A stretch of DNA of 29,809 nt from DATFPQ01 sp035264765. Lineage in GTDB: Bacteria; Actinomycetota; Actinomycetes; Actinomycetales; Angustibacteraceae. Position 1 is the first letter of the stretch. Every line of letters begins with the position of its first letter. Location of the stretch: assembly GCA_035264765.1 (NCBI GenBank), contig DATFPQ010000291.1, forward strand, positions 1-29,809. The letters run 5' to 3'. The notes under the pieces are model-generated. The model did not search any database. It had not been told where the DNA came from and worked only from the letters and a program-made list of their open reading frames with translations. Position numbers and translations under genes: made by a program. Positions 6,553 through 13,655 of the stretch are shown in pieces.

Positions 6553-8715
6553 TCACGGAGCCGGGGTCCCGATCGCGCGGATGGCGACGAGGGCCACGTC
6601 GTCCTCCGGGCGCGGCGGCAGCATGCGGGCCAGAACCTGGTCGCAGAGGTCGTCGAGCGACCTGTCCTCCGTGGCCAGTGCCTCGAGGGTGTCGCGCAGC
6701 TGCTGGAGTCCGTCGTCGATGGACTGCCCGCGTCGTTCGACCAGCCCGTCGGTGAACAGCAGCACGATGGCCCCGCGGTCGAGCGCGGCCTCCGACTCGC
6801 CTCGCTGGCTGCGCGGGTCGATCCCCAGCAGCAGGTCCGTGCCGACTCCTGTCAGCGCCACCACGGTGCCGTCCGGGTGGATGACCATCGGCGGGGGGTG
6901 GCCGGCGTTCGACCACCGCAGCCGGGTGCTGCCATGGGAGCGCTCCGCGGGCGTCTGCTCGAGGCGGGCCACGACCGCGGTGGCGGTCACGGTGGCCTGC
7001 AGGGTCTCCATCACCGAGTCCACGCCGCACAGCACGTCCGCGGGTCCGGAGCCGGTGTGGGCGGCCAGCGTGCGGAGCATGGTCCGGACCTGTCCCATCG
7101 CCGCGGCGGCGGCGGTGTCGTGTCCGATGACGTCGCCGATGACGATCATCGTGGCGCCGTCGTGCTGGAGGAACGCGTCGTACCAGTCACCGCCCACCTG
7201 GGCCGCCTCGGCCGCGGCGGTGTAGCGCACCACCACCTGGGCGTGGCCGGACTCCGGCGGCGCGGTGAGCAGGGAGCGCTGCAGGCCCTCGGCCAGGTCG
7301 CGCTGCTGCCGGTAGATCCGGCCGCTGTCCAGGGCCAGACCGGCCCGCCCGGCGACCTCCCGCGCGGTCTCCAGGTCCGCGTCGCAGATCGGGCCGCGGT
7401 CGGCGCCGTTGAACAGCGTGAGCAGCCCCACGGTTCGGCCGCGCCGGCGCAGCGGGAGCACGGTGAACGACTCCGGCGCCAGCCGGCCCATCAGGTCGTG
7501 GGCCTCGCCGGGCACCAGCACGCGCTGGATCGCGGCCGTCCCATCGACGCGCACCTGAACCAGCGCGCCGGTCCGCAGGGCCCGGACGACGTAGGCGCCC
7601 TCGGTCAGCGCCGGCCAGCGGACCCGCGCGTAGCGCTCGACCAGCGGGCCGGCTCTCGGATCGCTGTGCGCCCAGCCGATGTCCCGCAGCCCCCGCCGCT
7701 GGCGGACGTTCTGGTCGTCCTCGACCAGCGTGACCAGGCACCAGTCGGCGAGCGTCGGGACGACCAGCTCGGCCAGCCGCGCGACCGCCTCCTCCGGGTC
7801 GACCGTGCCGGTGAGCTCGGAGGTGACCTCGGCCAGCAGGTGGGCCCGTCGCGCGGCCTGCTGCGCCTGCTCGGTGGCGGCGCGGCGGGCGGTGATGTCC
7901 AGGAAGTGCACCGACAGCCCGTCGCGGTCCGGCCAGGCCTGTACCTCGTACCAGCACTCGAGCGGCGCGGGGTAGTACGCCTCGAAGGTGACCGGCTGCC
8001 CGGACCTCATCGCGCCGCGGTAGTGCCGCTCGAAGTCCGATCCGCCGGCCGACGGGAACAGGTCCCACATGCGGCGGCCGAGCAGCTCCTCGCGGCGTCG
8101 GCCCAGCAGCTGCTCGGCGTGCGTGTTCAGGTAGGTGAACCGCCACTGGCGGTCGAGGAGGAACAGCGCTCCCCTCATCGACTCCAGCACGCGGCCCACG
8201 CGGGCCTCCGCCTCGCGCGCAGCCGTGGCGTCGTACGCGGCGCCCAGCACCCGGACCGCCTCGCCGTTGTCGCCACGCAGAGCCTGGCCGCGTGCAGCCA
8301 CCCAACGGGTCTGCCCGTCCGGAAGGACCACCCGGTACTCGGCGGCGTACTCCCCGCAGGTCTCGATCGCGGCCTGCATCGCCCGGCTGACCCGCGCGTG
8401 GTCGTCCGGGTGCAGGGCCCGGTTGAAGGTGGCCGCCGTGCCGTCGAAGGACTCGCGGTCGTGGCCGAACAGCGCCAGCAGCCGGTCGTCCCACCGAAGG
8501 GCACCCGTGGTCAGGTCCCAGTCGAAGAGGCCCACGCCAGCGGCCTCGATGGCCAGCTCGCGCATGGCTCGCGGCGGACCCTGCTCGGCGCCGACAGGTC
8601 GCAGCCGCCGAGTCGCCAGCTCAGGCACCTCGCGCGTACCCCCGTCCGGATCGGACGGCGCGGACATGGGCAGCCGCTGCCCATCGAGCTCCCGCTCGAG
8701 CCACCCGCTTGCCAT
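6553..8715 (-). CDS. PAS-PAS-GAF sensor with C-terminal SpoIIE-type PP2C serine phosphatase
   Basis: A 720-residue soluble sensor phosphatase. Domains in order: PAS 1 (about 50-165; GVGLFDWDLTTGALRWDDRLLALFG), PAS 2 (about 170-285; GALFLLDRQWRFTYLN, ending in HFLDITARR), a GAF domain (about 300-465; TLADWCLVTLVE and FTVLPLRRRGRTVGLLTLF), and a SpoIIE/PP2C domain (about 480-715) with VGGDWYDAF, VIGDVIGHD and FTDGLVERRG carrying the metal-binding Asp residues. Such proteins dephosphorylate anti-anti-sigma factors (STAS proteins) to control stress sigma factors. No STAS or RsbW-like gene is in the window, so the partner is elsewhere. I chose the ATG at 8715 with GGAGGGATCG directly before it, over an upstream ATG at 8760 that lacks a binding site. 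Confidence 0.93.
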   Translation of the reverse strand: MASGWLERELDGQRLPMSAPSDPDGGTREVPELATRRLRPVGAEQGPPRAMRELAIEAAGVGLFDWDLTTGALRWDDRLLALFGHDRESFDGTAATFNRALHPDDHARVSRAMQAAIETCGEYAAEYRVVLPDGQTRWVAARGQALRGDNGEAVRVLGAAYDATAAREAEARVGRVLESMRGALFLLDRQWRFTYLNTHAEQLLGRRREELLGRRMWDLFPSAGGSDFERHYRGAMRSGQPVTFEAYYPAPLECWYEVQAWPDRDGLSVHFLDITARRAATEQAQQAARRAHLLAEVTSELTGTVDPEEAVARLAELVVPTLADWCLVTLVEDDQNVRQRRGLRDIGWAHSDPRAGPLVERYARVRWPALTEGAYVVRALRTGALVQVRVDGTAAIQRVLVPGEAHDLMGRLAPESFTVLPLRRRGRTVGLLTLFNGADRGPICDADLETAREVAGRAGLALDSGRIYRQQRDLAEGLQRSLLTAPPESGHAQVVVRYTAAAEAAQVGGDWYDAFLQHDGATMIVIGDVIGHDTAAAAAMGQVRTMLRTLAAHTGSGPADVLCGVDSVMETLQATVTATAVVARLEQTPAERSHGSTRLRWSNAGHPPPMVIHPDGTVVALTGVGTDLLLGIDPRSQRGESEAALDRGAIVLLFTDGLVERRGQSIDDGLQQLRDTLEALATEDRSLDDLCDQVLARMLPPRPEDDVALVAIRAIGTPAP

Positions 8716-8934
8716 CGATCCCTCCACCAGCTCGCATCGGGCCGGCGGCCCTCGATCCATTCTGCGGGCTGCCGCGGGCTGTTGCGGACCAATCGCTGAG
8801 AGCGAGTGGGACGGTGGCGCGGCGCTGCCGACATCCAGCCAGTGCTGAAGGCACCGCTGACCTGCTCGGTCCGGAACGCGGCCCGCGGGTCACGGCGTCC
8901 CGACGAGGTCGGCGAGAGGCGGCACAATGCGTCC

Positions 8935-9360
8935 ATGACGTGGGACGTGTACGCGGTGCGAGCTCAAGGGGCGCGCTCGGTGGAGCAGATCGCCGACGGG
9001 TACTCCAGGCCGGACATCGGCGATCCGGACGAGGTGGTGGAGAAGGTCCGTCGCGTCGCCCCGCACCTCGACGCCACGGATCCGCGCTGGCTGCGTCTGG
9101 AGGGACCGGACCACCGGATCGAGGTGGCCCTCGGCAACGCCGTCCGGGTCCACGACGTCACCTTCTACATCCACGACCACGGCGACGCAGCCGTGCCTCT
9201 CGTCCTCGACGTCTGCGCGGCACTGGGGATCACTCCGTTCGACACCGAAACCGGTGAGATGCTCACCTCGTCGTCGCGGCGGCCGCCCGACGCGCCGCCC
9301 GACGAGGACGACGACGAGGACGAGGACCGGCCGTGGTGGCGGCGGCTGCTGAGGCGGTGA
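8935..9360 (+). CDS. Uncharacterised small protein with an acidic, then Trp/Arg-rich tail
   Basis: A 141-residue protein beginning MTWDVYAVRAQGARSV. I recognise it as resembling a widespread actinobacterial family of unknown function whose members start with MTWDV and have a conserved middle (IEVALGN and a VHDVTFYIH strand) and an ALG-TGEML end. The family core ends near residue 115. The remaining tail is an acidic run (PPDEDDDEDEDRP) followed by WWRRLLRR, a short amphipathic basic-aromatic end that could contact a membrane surface. No signal peptide or transmembrane helix is present. The start is the first ATG after the divergent gap and has only a distant GAGAGG-like site. It lies 99 bp ahead of the DUF664 gene on the same strand. 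No function is assigned. Confidence 0.8.
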   Translation: MTWDVYAVRAQGARSVEQIADGYSRPDIGDPDEVVEKVRRVAPHLDATDPRWLRLEGPDHRIEVALGNAVRVHDVTFYIHDHGDAAVPLVLDVCAALGITPFDTETGEMLTSSSRRPPDAPPDEDDDEDEDRPWWRRLLRR

Positions 9361-9459
9361 GCCGCCGCCTTCCCGGACAGCGAACGTTCCCCCCGACGCC
9401 AGTCCACCTGACCGCTCACCACCCGGCGCAGCAGCTGGGTGCCGGTCTACCGTGCCGCC

Positions 9460-10029
9460 ATGGCGAACGACGACCCCCCGTGGGAACCGCCCCTCGCGGG
9501 CACCGAGGCCGAGCACCTGGTCGGCGCGCTGGACCGCCTGCGCACGACGTTCCGCTGGAAGGCCGACGGCCTTGACGCGGCCGGACTGCAGACCCGCATC
9601 GGCGCGTCCTCGCTGACCCTCGGTGGGCTGCTCAAGCACCTGGCGTTCGTGGAGGACTACACGTTCACCGTCAAGCTGCGTGGGGACCCTCCCGGCGACC
9701 CGTGGAACCCGAGCGCCTGGGACGACGACCAGGACTGGGAGTTCACGTCGGCCGCCCACGACGGCCCGACCCAGCTCTATGCCCTCTGGGACGGCGCCGT
9801 CGAACGGTCCCGTGCGAGGCTCGGCGCAGCCCTTGCCGACGGCGGGCTCGAGCAGCTGGTCCACCTGTCGTGGCCGGACGGTCGCCGGGCCAGTCTGCGC
9901 CGGCTGGTCTGTGACCTGGTCGAGGAGTACGGCCGGCACACGGGGCACGCGGACCTGCTGCGCGAGGCTGTGGACGGTGTGGTGGGTGAGGACCCGCCGG
10001 CCGGATGGCGGGACACCACGGGCCACTGA
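9460..10029 (+). CDS. DinB/DUF664-family protein (mycothiol-transferase-like fold)
   Basis: 189 residues with the DUF664/DinB four-helix pattern: a helix with LVGALDRLRTTFRWKADGL, LTLGGLLKHLAFVEDYTF (family motif GLLKHLxxVE), and the C-terminal EEYGRHTGHADLLREAVDG, whose two His with the HLAFVE histidine make the usual three-His metal site. Members of this superfamily bind Zn or Ni and include mycothiol- and bacillithiol-dependent transferases and isomerases. The specific reaction here is unknown. The ATG at 9460 is favoured. A GTG at 9439 would add seven residues, and neither has a clear binding site. The gene ends 34 bp before a strong hairpin terminator. Confidence 0.88.
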   Translation: MANDDPPWEPPLAGTEAEHLVGALDRLRTTFRWKADGLDAAGLQTRIGASSLTLGGLLKHLAFVEDYTFTVKLRGDPPGDPWNPSAWDDDQDWEFTSAAHDGPTQLYALWDGAVERSRARLGAALADGGLEQLVHLSWPDGRRASLRRLVCDLVEEYGRHTGHADLLREAVDGVVGEDPPAGWRDTTGH

Positions 10030-10062
10030 CCCAGACGAGCCCAGATCCGCGTGAGCGCCAGT

Positions 10063-10111
10063 ACACGAAGACCGCCGCCCCGCGTTCGACGCGGGGCGGC
10101 GGTCTTCGTGT
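10063..10111. terminator. Perfect 22-bp-stem bidirectional terminator
   Basis: The arms at 10063-10084 and 10090-10111 are exactly complementary over 22 bp, closing a 5-nt loop TTCGA. The stem core is almost pure G/C, flanked by ACACGAAG and CTTCGTGT ends. It sits between two convergent genes: DUF664 (stop at 10029) and the permease (stop at 10124, minus strand). It can therefore terminate both transcripts. There is no long U-tract, as is common for actinobacterial terminators. Confidence 0.92.
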
Positions 10112-10123
10112 TGACACCGACCG

Positions 10124-11017
10124 TTACTTGCTGAAGCCGGCGGTGAGTCCGCTGAGCAGCTGACGGCGGCCGATGACGTACAGGAGCAGGATCGGCAGCG
10201 TCGTGAGGACGACGGAGGCGAGGACAGCTGGGACGTTGACGCTGTACTGGCCCTGGAAGGTCCACAGCGCGAGGGGCAGGGTCCGTTGTTCCGGGCTCTG
10301 GGTCAGGACCAGCGGCAGCAGGAACCCGTTCCAGATCGCCAGACCGTTGTAGATGGTGACGGTGACCATCGCCGGCCTGGTAAGCGGCAGCGCCAGCCGC
10401 CACATCGTGCTCCACTCGCTGGCGCCGTCGAGCCGCATCGACTCGAACAGCTCGCCGGGGACGTCCCGGATGAAGTTGGAGAGCACCAGTACCGACAGCG
10501 GGATGGCGAACGCGATCGAGGGCAGGATGATCGCCACCAGGCTGTCGTACAGCTTCAGCCGGATGATGATCAGGTACACCGGGATGATCGTCGCCTGCAG
10601 CGGGATGGCCAGGCCCATCAGGAACATCCAGTTCACCGACCGCAGGAACCATCCCCGGCCGCCGCGCACGATCGCGAAGGCGGCCATGAAGGAGATGGTG
10701 ACCGCCGGGATCACCGCCCCGAGCGTGACGATCACGCTGTTCACGAAGTACCGTGCGAACTGGTTCTCCAGCACCAGCTGGTAGTTCGCCAGGGTCGGCG
10801 AGGTCGGCAGAGCCAGCGGGTTGGAGCTGAAGTAGCTGCTCTGCGCCTTCAGGCTGGTGACAGCGATCCAGTAGATGGGGATGATCACGATCGCCAGCCA
10901 GACCCATCCTCCCAGGCCGCCGAGCAAGTTCCAGTGCCGGAACGGGCTGGGTCGACGACTGGGCCGGGTGCCCGCCGGCGCCGCCTTGCGCGTGCCGGAC
11001 GTCACCGTGGTGGCCAT
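10124..11017 (-). CDS. Carbohydrate ABC transporter permease, MalG type
   Basis: 297 residues with six membrane helices and the ABC-permease EAA loop: ESMRLDGASEWSTMWRLALP, in which DGA and the following LP contact the ATPase. The N-terminal 25 residues are basic and Pro/Ser-rich. The protein belongs to the CUT1 family (MalG/AraQ-like) and forms a heterodimeric channel with the MalF-type permease encoded just upstream, importing an oligosaccharide. The ATG at 11017 follows AAGGAGCCTGAC, a strong site lying inside the end of the upstream gene; the two genes are 1 bp apart. It is the last gene of the operon, 13 bp from the hairpin terminator. No ATP-binding subunit follows. Confidence 0.94.
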   Translation of the reverse strand: MATTVTSGTRKAAPAGTRPSRRPSPFRHWNLLGGLGGWVWLAIVIIPIYWIAVTSLKAQSSYFSSNPLALPTSPTLANYQLVLENQFARYFVNSVIVTLGAVIPAVTISFMAAFAIVRGGRGWFLRSVNWMFLMGLAIPLQATIIPVYLIIIRLKLYDSLVAIILPSIAFAIPLSVLVLSNFIRDVPGELFESMRLDGASEWSTMWRLALPLTRPAMVTVTIYNGLAIWNGFLLPLVLTQSPEQRTLPLALWTFQGQYSVNVPAVLASVVLTTLPILLLYVIGRRQLLSGLTAGFSK

Positions 11018-11018
11018 G

Positions 11019-11954
11019 TCAGGCTCCTTCCAGCTGGCTGGCCGTGGAGTCGGTCCCGCCGATCCGGCGCAGCAGCAGCGCCAGCGCCAGACCGACGAGA
11101 ACCAGGATCACCGCGATCGCGCTGGCCGGCCCCATCAGGTTGGCCTGGAACCCGCGCTGGTACATATCCAGCGCCAGCACCCGGGTGGCGTTGCCCGGCC
11201 CGCCGGCGGTCAGCACGAAGATCAGGTCGAAGAAGGTCAGCGACCCGATGACCATCAGCGTCGATGACGTGATGAGCGTGTACTTCAGCTGCGGCAGCGT
11301 GATGCTGAAGAACTGTCGGATACGCGCCGCACCGTCGATCTGAGCCGCCTCGTACATCGACCTCGGGATCTGCCGCACGGCGCCCTGGTAGATCAGCGAG
11401 TGGAACGGGATGAACTGCCAGGACACCACGAAGATCACCACGCCCAGGGCCAGGCCGGGGCGGCCGAGCCAGTCCTGGGTCAGCAGCGGAATCTTCAGCC
11501 CGGCGCCGAGCCCGAAGTTCGGGTCCAGCAGGGCCTTGTAGGTGATCGAGATCGCCGCCGAACTGAGCAGCAGCGGGATGAAGAACAGCACCGACAGCAC
11601 GGCCCGATAGCGCTGCTGACCGGCCAGGAACACCCCGATCAGGATGCTCAGCGGGGTCTGCACCGCCCACGAGAGGACCATGACGAGGAACGTCACCCAC
11701 AATGCGTGCGGCAGCCCCGGGTCGCGTAGCACGGCCCGCCAGCTGTCGAAGCCAGCCGGATTGATCGGCCCGAGCCCGTCCCACTGGGTGAAGCTCAGCA
11801 CCAGGACGCCGACGAGCGGAATCACCCCGAAGGCGATGAACATGACCGCGGCGGGAGCCGCCAGCCACGCGAGGGAGCCGTGCTGGACAGCACCGGAGCT
11901 GGTCCGCCGGCGGCTCCGTTTCGGCGCGACCGGCGCGGTGGCGACGGCGCTCAC
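11019..11954 (-). CDS. Carbohydrate ABC transporter permease, MalF type
   Basis: 311 residues: a basic N-terminus (APKRSRRRT), a first helix LAAPAAVMFIAFGVIPLVGVL, then five further helices and the EAA loop YEAAQIDGAARIRQFFSITLP. It is the partner of the MalG-type permease and belongs to the CUT1 sugar uptake family (UgpA/MalF/ThuF-like). The start is a GTG at 11954 (SAVATAPVAP) that overlaps the stop of the binding-protein gene by four bases (GTGA), so translation is coupled. An open frame extends far upstream to 12656, but that part is an out-of-frame reading of the binding-protein gene. It ends 1 bp before the next permease start. Confidence 0.94.
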   Translation of the reverse strand: MSAVATAPVAPKRSRRRTSSGAVQHGSLAWLAAPAAVMFIAFGVIPLVGVLVLSFTQWDGLGPINPAGFDSWRAVLRDPGLPHALWVTFLVMVLSWAVQTPLSILIGVFLAGQQRYRAVLSVLFFIPLLLSSAAISITYKALLDPNFGLGAGLKIPLLTQDWLGRPGLALGVVIFVVSWQFIPFHSLIYQGAVRQIPRSMYEAAQIDGAARIRQFFSITLPQLKYTLITSSTLMVIGSLTFFDLIFVLTAGGPGNATRVLALDMYQRGFQANLMGPASAIAVILVLVGLALALLLRRIGGTDSTASQLEGA

Positions 11955-13309
11955 GTTCCGATGACCTGGTTCATGTTCGAGGCGAACTGCTGCGGCGTGA
12001 TCGACAGCTGGAACAGCTGCGCGATGTTGTCCAGCAGTCGCTCGGCCGCGGTCGGGCTCAGCGCCTGGTCCCAGGACTGCGCGAAGACCTTGGCCTTGCT
12101 CGAGGTGTCGTAGATGAACTTGAGGAACTCGGCGTCCGGTGAGGCGGACAGCGCGCCCTCGGCGTTCTTGACGATCGGGACGGACCCGCTCTCCACCCAC
12201 TGCTTGACCTCGGCGTCGGTCAGGACGCCGGTCTTGAAGAACTTCTTGGCGGTCTCCTTCTGAGCGTCGGTCGCCTTGGAGGAGATGGACAGGTACTGGC
12301 CGGGGTTGCCGACGGTGTCGGTCGGGTCGCCCTTGCCGCCGTCGACGGGTGGGAAGTTCATCCAGCCGAGGTTGCCGCCCGTGACGAAGTCCCCGCCGTC
12401 GTTCTTCATGCTGCCGTAGGTCCAGGAGCCGTGGAGCATCATGGCCGCCTTGCCCGTGTACAGCAGCGCCTGGTCGGCGTTCGAGTCGGCGGTGATGGAC
12501 GAGAAGCCCTTGATGAACCCGTTGGCCTTGACCAGGTTCTGCACCTCGGTGAGGCCCCGGATGGAGGCCGGGTTGTTCCAGGCGTTCTTCTCGCCCTCGA
12601 ACACGGCCTGGAAGACCTCGGGCCCGCCGATGCGGTCGAACAGGAACTCCAGCCACATCATGTTCGTCCAGCGCGACTGCCCGCCCAGGGAGAACGGTGC
12701 GATGCCCTTGGCGTTGAACTTGGGAACGAGGGCAAGGATGTCGCCCCAGCTCTGCGGCGGCTGCACGCCGACCTGCTCGAAGAGCTTCTTGTTGTAGTAG
12801 AGGACGATCGGCTGGACGGTCTCCACCGGCATCGCGTAGATCTTGTCGTCGATGGTCGCGGCGCCGAAGGAGGACGGGAACAGCCGGTCCTTGATGTCCT
12901 TGTTCTGGTCGAACCAGGAGGTGAGGTCCTCGACCTGGCCGGCCTCGACGTAGCTCTTGAGGCCCCCGCCGCCCCAGCCCCAGATCAGGGTCGGCGACTG
13001 TCCCGCGCCGATCGCCGTCTTGATCTTGGTCTTGTAGGCGTCGTTCTGGTACGTCGTGACGGCGATCTTGTCGTTCGGGTTCGCCTTGTTGAACCGGTCC
13101 ACCGCGTCCTTGCGGATACCCTCGCCGGGCTGGCCGGTCAGGGTCCAGTAGGTGGCACTGCCGGCGCTACCGCCCCCGCCTGCGCCCCCGCCCCCGGCCC
13201 CGCTGCGGGTCGGGCCCGAGCTGCCGCAGGCGGCCAGCGCGGCCCCGCCGAGGGGTGCGCCCAGCGCCAGGCTGAGGAAGGTGCGGCGGGTCGTCGTCCT
13301 GGGATCCAC
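11951..13309 (-). CDS. Extracellular sugar-binding lipoprotein of an ABC importer
   Basis: 452 residues. The N-terminus has a twin-arginine motif (TRRTFLSLALG) and a lipobox L25-A26-A27-C28, so it is probably exported by Tat and anchored by lipidation of Cys28. A Gly/Ser-rich linker follows, then a family-1 solute-binding fold: ATYWTLTGQPGEGIRKDAVD, FNKANPNDKIAV, MPVETVQPIVLYYNKKLFEQ (the classic sugar-binding-protein segment) and AAMMLHGSWTYG. The start is a GTG at 13309 with GGAG six bases before it. It is the first gene of a three-gene operon with the MalF and MalG permeases and is divergent from a GH3 glycosidase. This suggests a beta-linked oligosaccharide ligand, perhaps xylo-oligosaccharide or cellobiose. 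The ligand itself is inferred. Confidence 0.94.
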   Translation of the reverse strand: MDPRTTTRRTFLSLALGAPLGGAALAACGSSGPTRSGAGGGGAGGGGSAGSATYWTLTGQPGEGIRKDAVDRFNKANPNDKIAVTTYQNDAYKTKIKTAIGAGQSPTLIWGWGGGGLKSYVEAGQVEDLTSWFDQNKDIKDRLFPSSFGAATIDDKIYAMPVETVQPIVLYYNKKLFEQVGVQPPQSWGDILALVPKFNAKGIAPFSLGGQSRWTNMMWLEFLFDRIGGPEVFQAVFEGEKNAWNNPASIRGLTEVQNLVKANGFIKGFSSITADSNADQALLYTGKAAMMLHGSWTYGSMKNDGGDFVTGGNLGWMNFPPVDGGKGDPTDTVGNPGQYLSISSKATDAQKETAKKFFKTGVLTDAEVKQWVESGSVPIVKNAEGALSASPDAEFLKFIYDTSSKAKVFAQSWDQALSPTAAERLLDNIAQLFQLSITPQQFASNMNQVIGT

Positions 13310-13436
13310 ACTGATCTCCGTACTCGAGAGCCGCGGCCTGTCCGCGGCGGGTCGATCGGGTTGATGCGGTGGCCGCCGGGCAGCGGCATCCGAGTCTTAG
13401 ATACCCGGATGCCACGTCCGCAAAACCACATGAAGA

Positions 13437-13475
13437 GTTTCGACGGCGACCGCGCATGACAAGGTAGGTTTCGAC
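13437..13475. promoter_or_regulatory. Two direct GTTTCGAC boxes, putative LacI-family operator half-sites
   Basis: GTTTCGAC occurs at 13437-13444 and again at 13468-13475, 31 bp apart (about three helical turns). The second copy lies inside the spacer between the -35 and -10 elements of the minus-strand promoter for the uptake operon, and the first lies just downstream of that -10. A related TTTCGA is half of the palindrome at 13606-13618 on the GH3 side. These positions suit repression by the adjacent LacI-family regulator. Binding is inferred. Confidence 0.55.
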
Positions 13476-13490
13476 AGATCGCCCTGTCAA
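13461..13490 (-). promoter_or_regulatory. Probable sigma-70-type promoter for the sugar uptake operon
   Basis: Read on the minus strand, TTGACA (13490-13485) matches the -35 consensus exactly and is followed after 18 bases by TACCTT (13466-13461), a fair -10. Transcription would begin near 13455 and run about 145 bases to the GTG at 13309. A TTTCGA-type operator box overlaps the spacer. No other equally good promoter is seen on this strand within the divergent region. Confidence 0.6.
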
Positions 13491-13495
13491 TAGTC

Positions 13496-13524
13496 TTGAA
13501 GTCTTTGACCTCTTCCGAGACAGT
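13496..13524 (+). promoter_or_regulatory. Weak candidate promoter for the GH3-lacI operon
   Basis: TTGAAG at 13496-13501 and GACAGT at 13519-13524 with a 17-base spacer are a partial match to -35 and -10 elements facing the GH3 gene. A second TTGACC at 13505-13510 has no matching -10. The leader would be about 125 bases and would contain the TCGAAA-G-TTTCGA palindrome. The match is weak. Confidence 0.3.
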
Positions 13525-13596
13525 GGCACCCCCGGACCGCTGTGCGCGTGCGCATCGCGGTGGCGCGACCACTGGCTGAGGCCACGGTCGGACGTC

Positions 13597-13618
13597 CGAA
13601 AGGGTTCGAAAGTTTCGA
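13597..13618. promoter_or_regulatory. CGAAAG direct repeat with TCGAAA-G-TTTCGA palindrome, putative operator
   Basis: 13606-13618 is a perfect 13-bp odd-centred palindrome (TCGAAA, G, TTTCGA). Just before it, CGAAAG at 13597-13602 repeats the left arm, and CGAA-AGGG-TTCG (13597-13608) forms a second, looser dyad. The site lies 38 bp upstream of the GH3 ATG, a typical place for a LacI-family roadblock operator. From memory, the Streptomyces xyloside repressor BxlR recognises CGAA-N-TTCG dyads, while cellobiose repressors (CebR) use TGGGAGCGCTCCCA. The site seen here is of the first kind. Confidence 0.6.
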
Positions 13619-13655
13619 TGAACGGCTTCCCACTTGCTCGAAGGAGACCAGCACG

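Noticed and set aside
6935..6948. TGGGAGCGCTCC, near match (12 of 14) to the cellobiose repressor operator TGGGAGCGCTCCCA known from Streptomyces
   Set aside because: It lies deep inside the coding sequence of the SpoIIE phosphatase, far from any glycosidase promoter, and its last two bases differ. A chance match in GC-rich DNA is more likely.
13473..13488. GACAG-N6-CTGTC dyad near the uptake promoter
   Set aside because: It overlaps the TTGACA element and one TTTCGA box and has only 5-bp arms. The symmetry is probably incidental.
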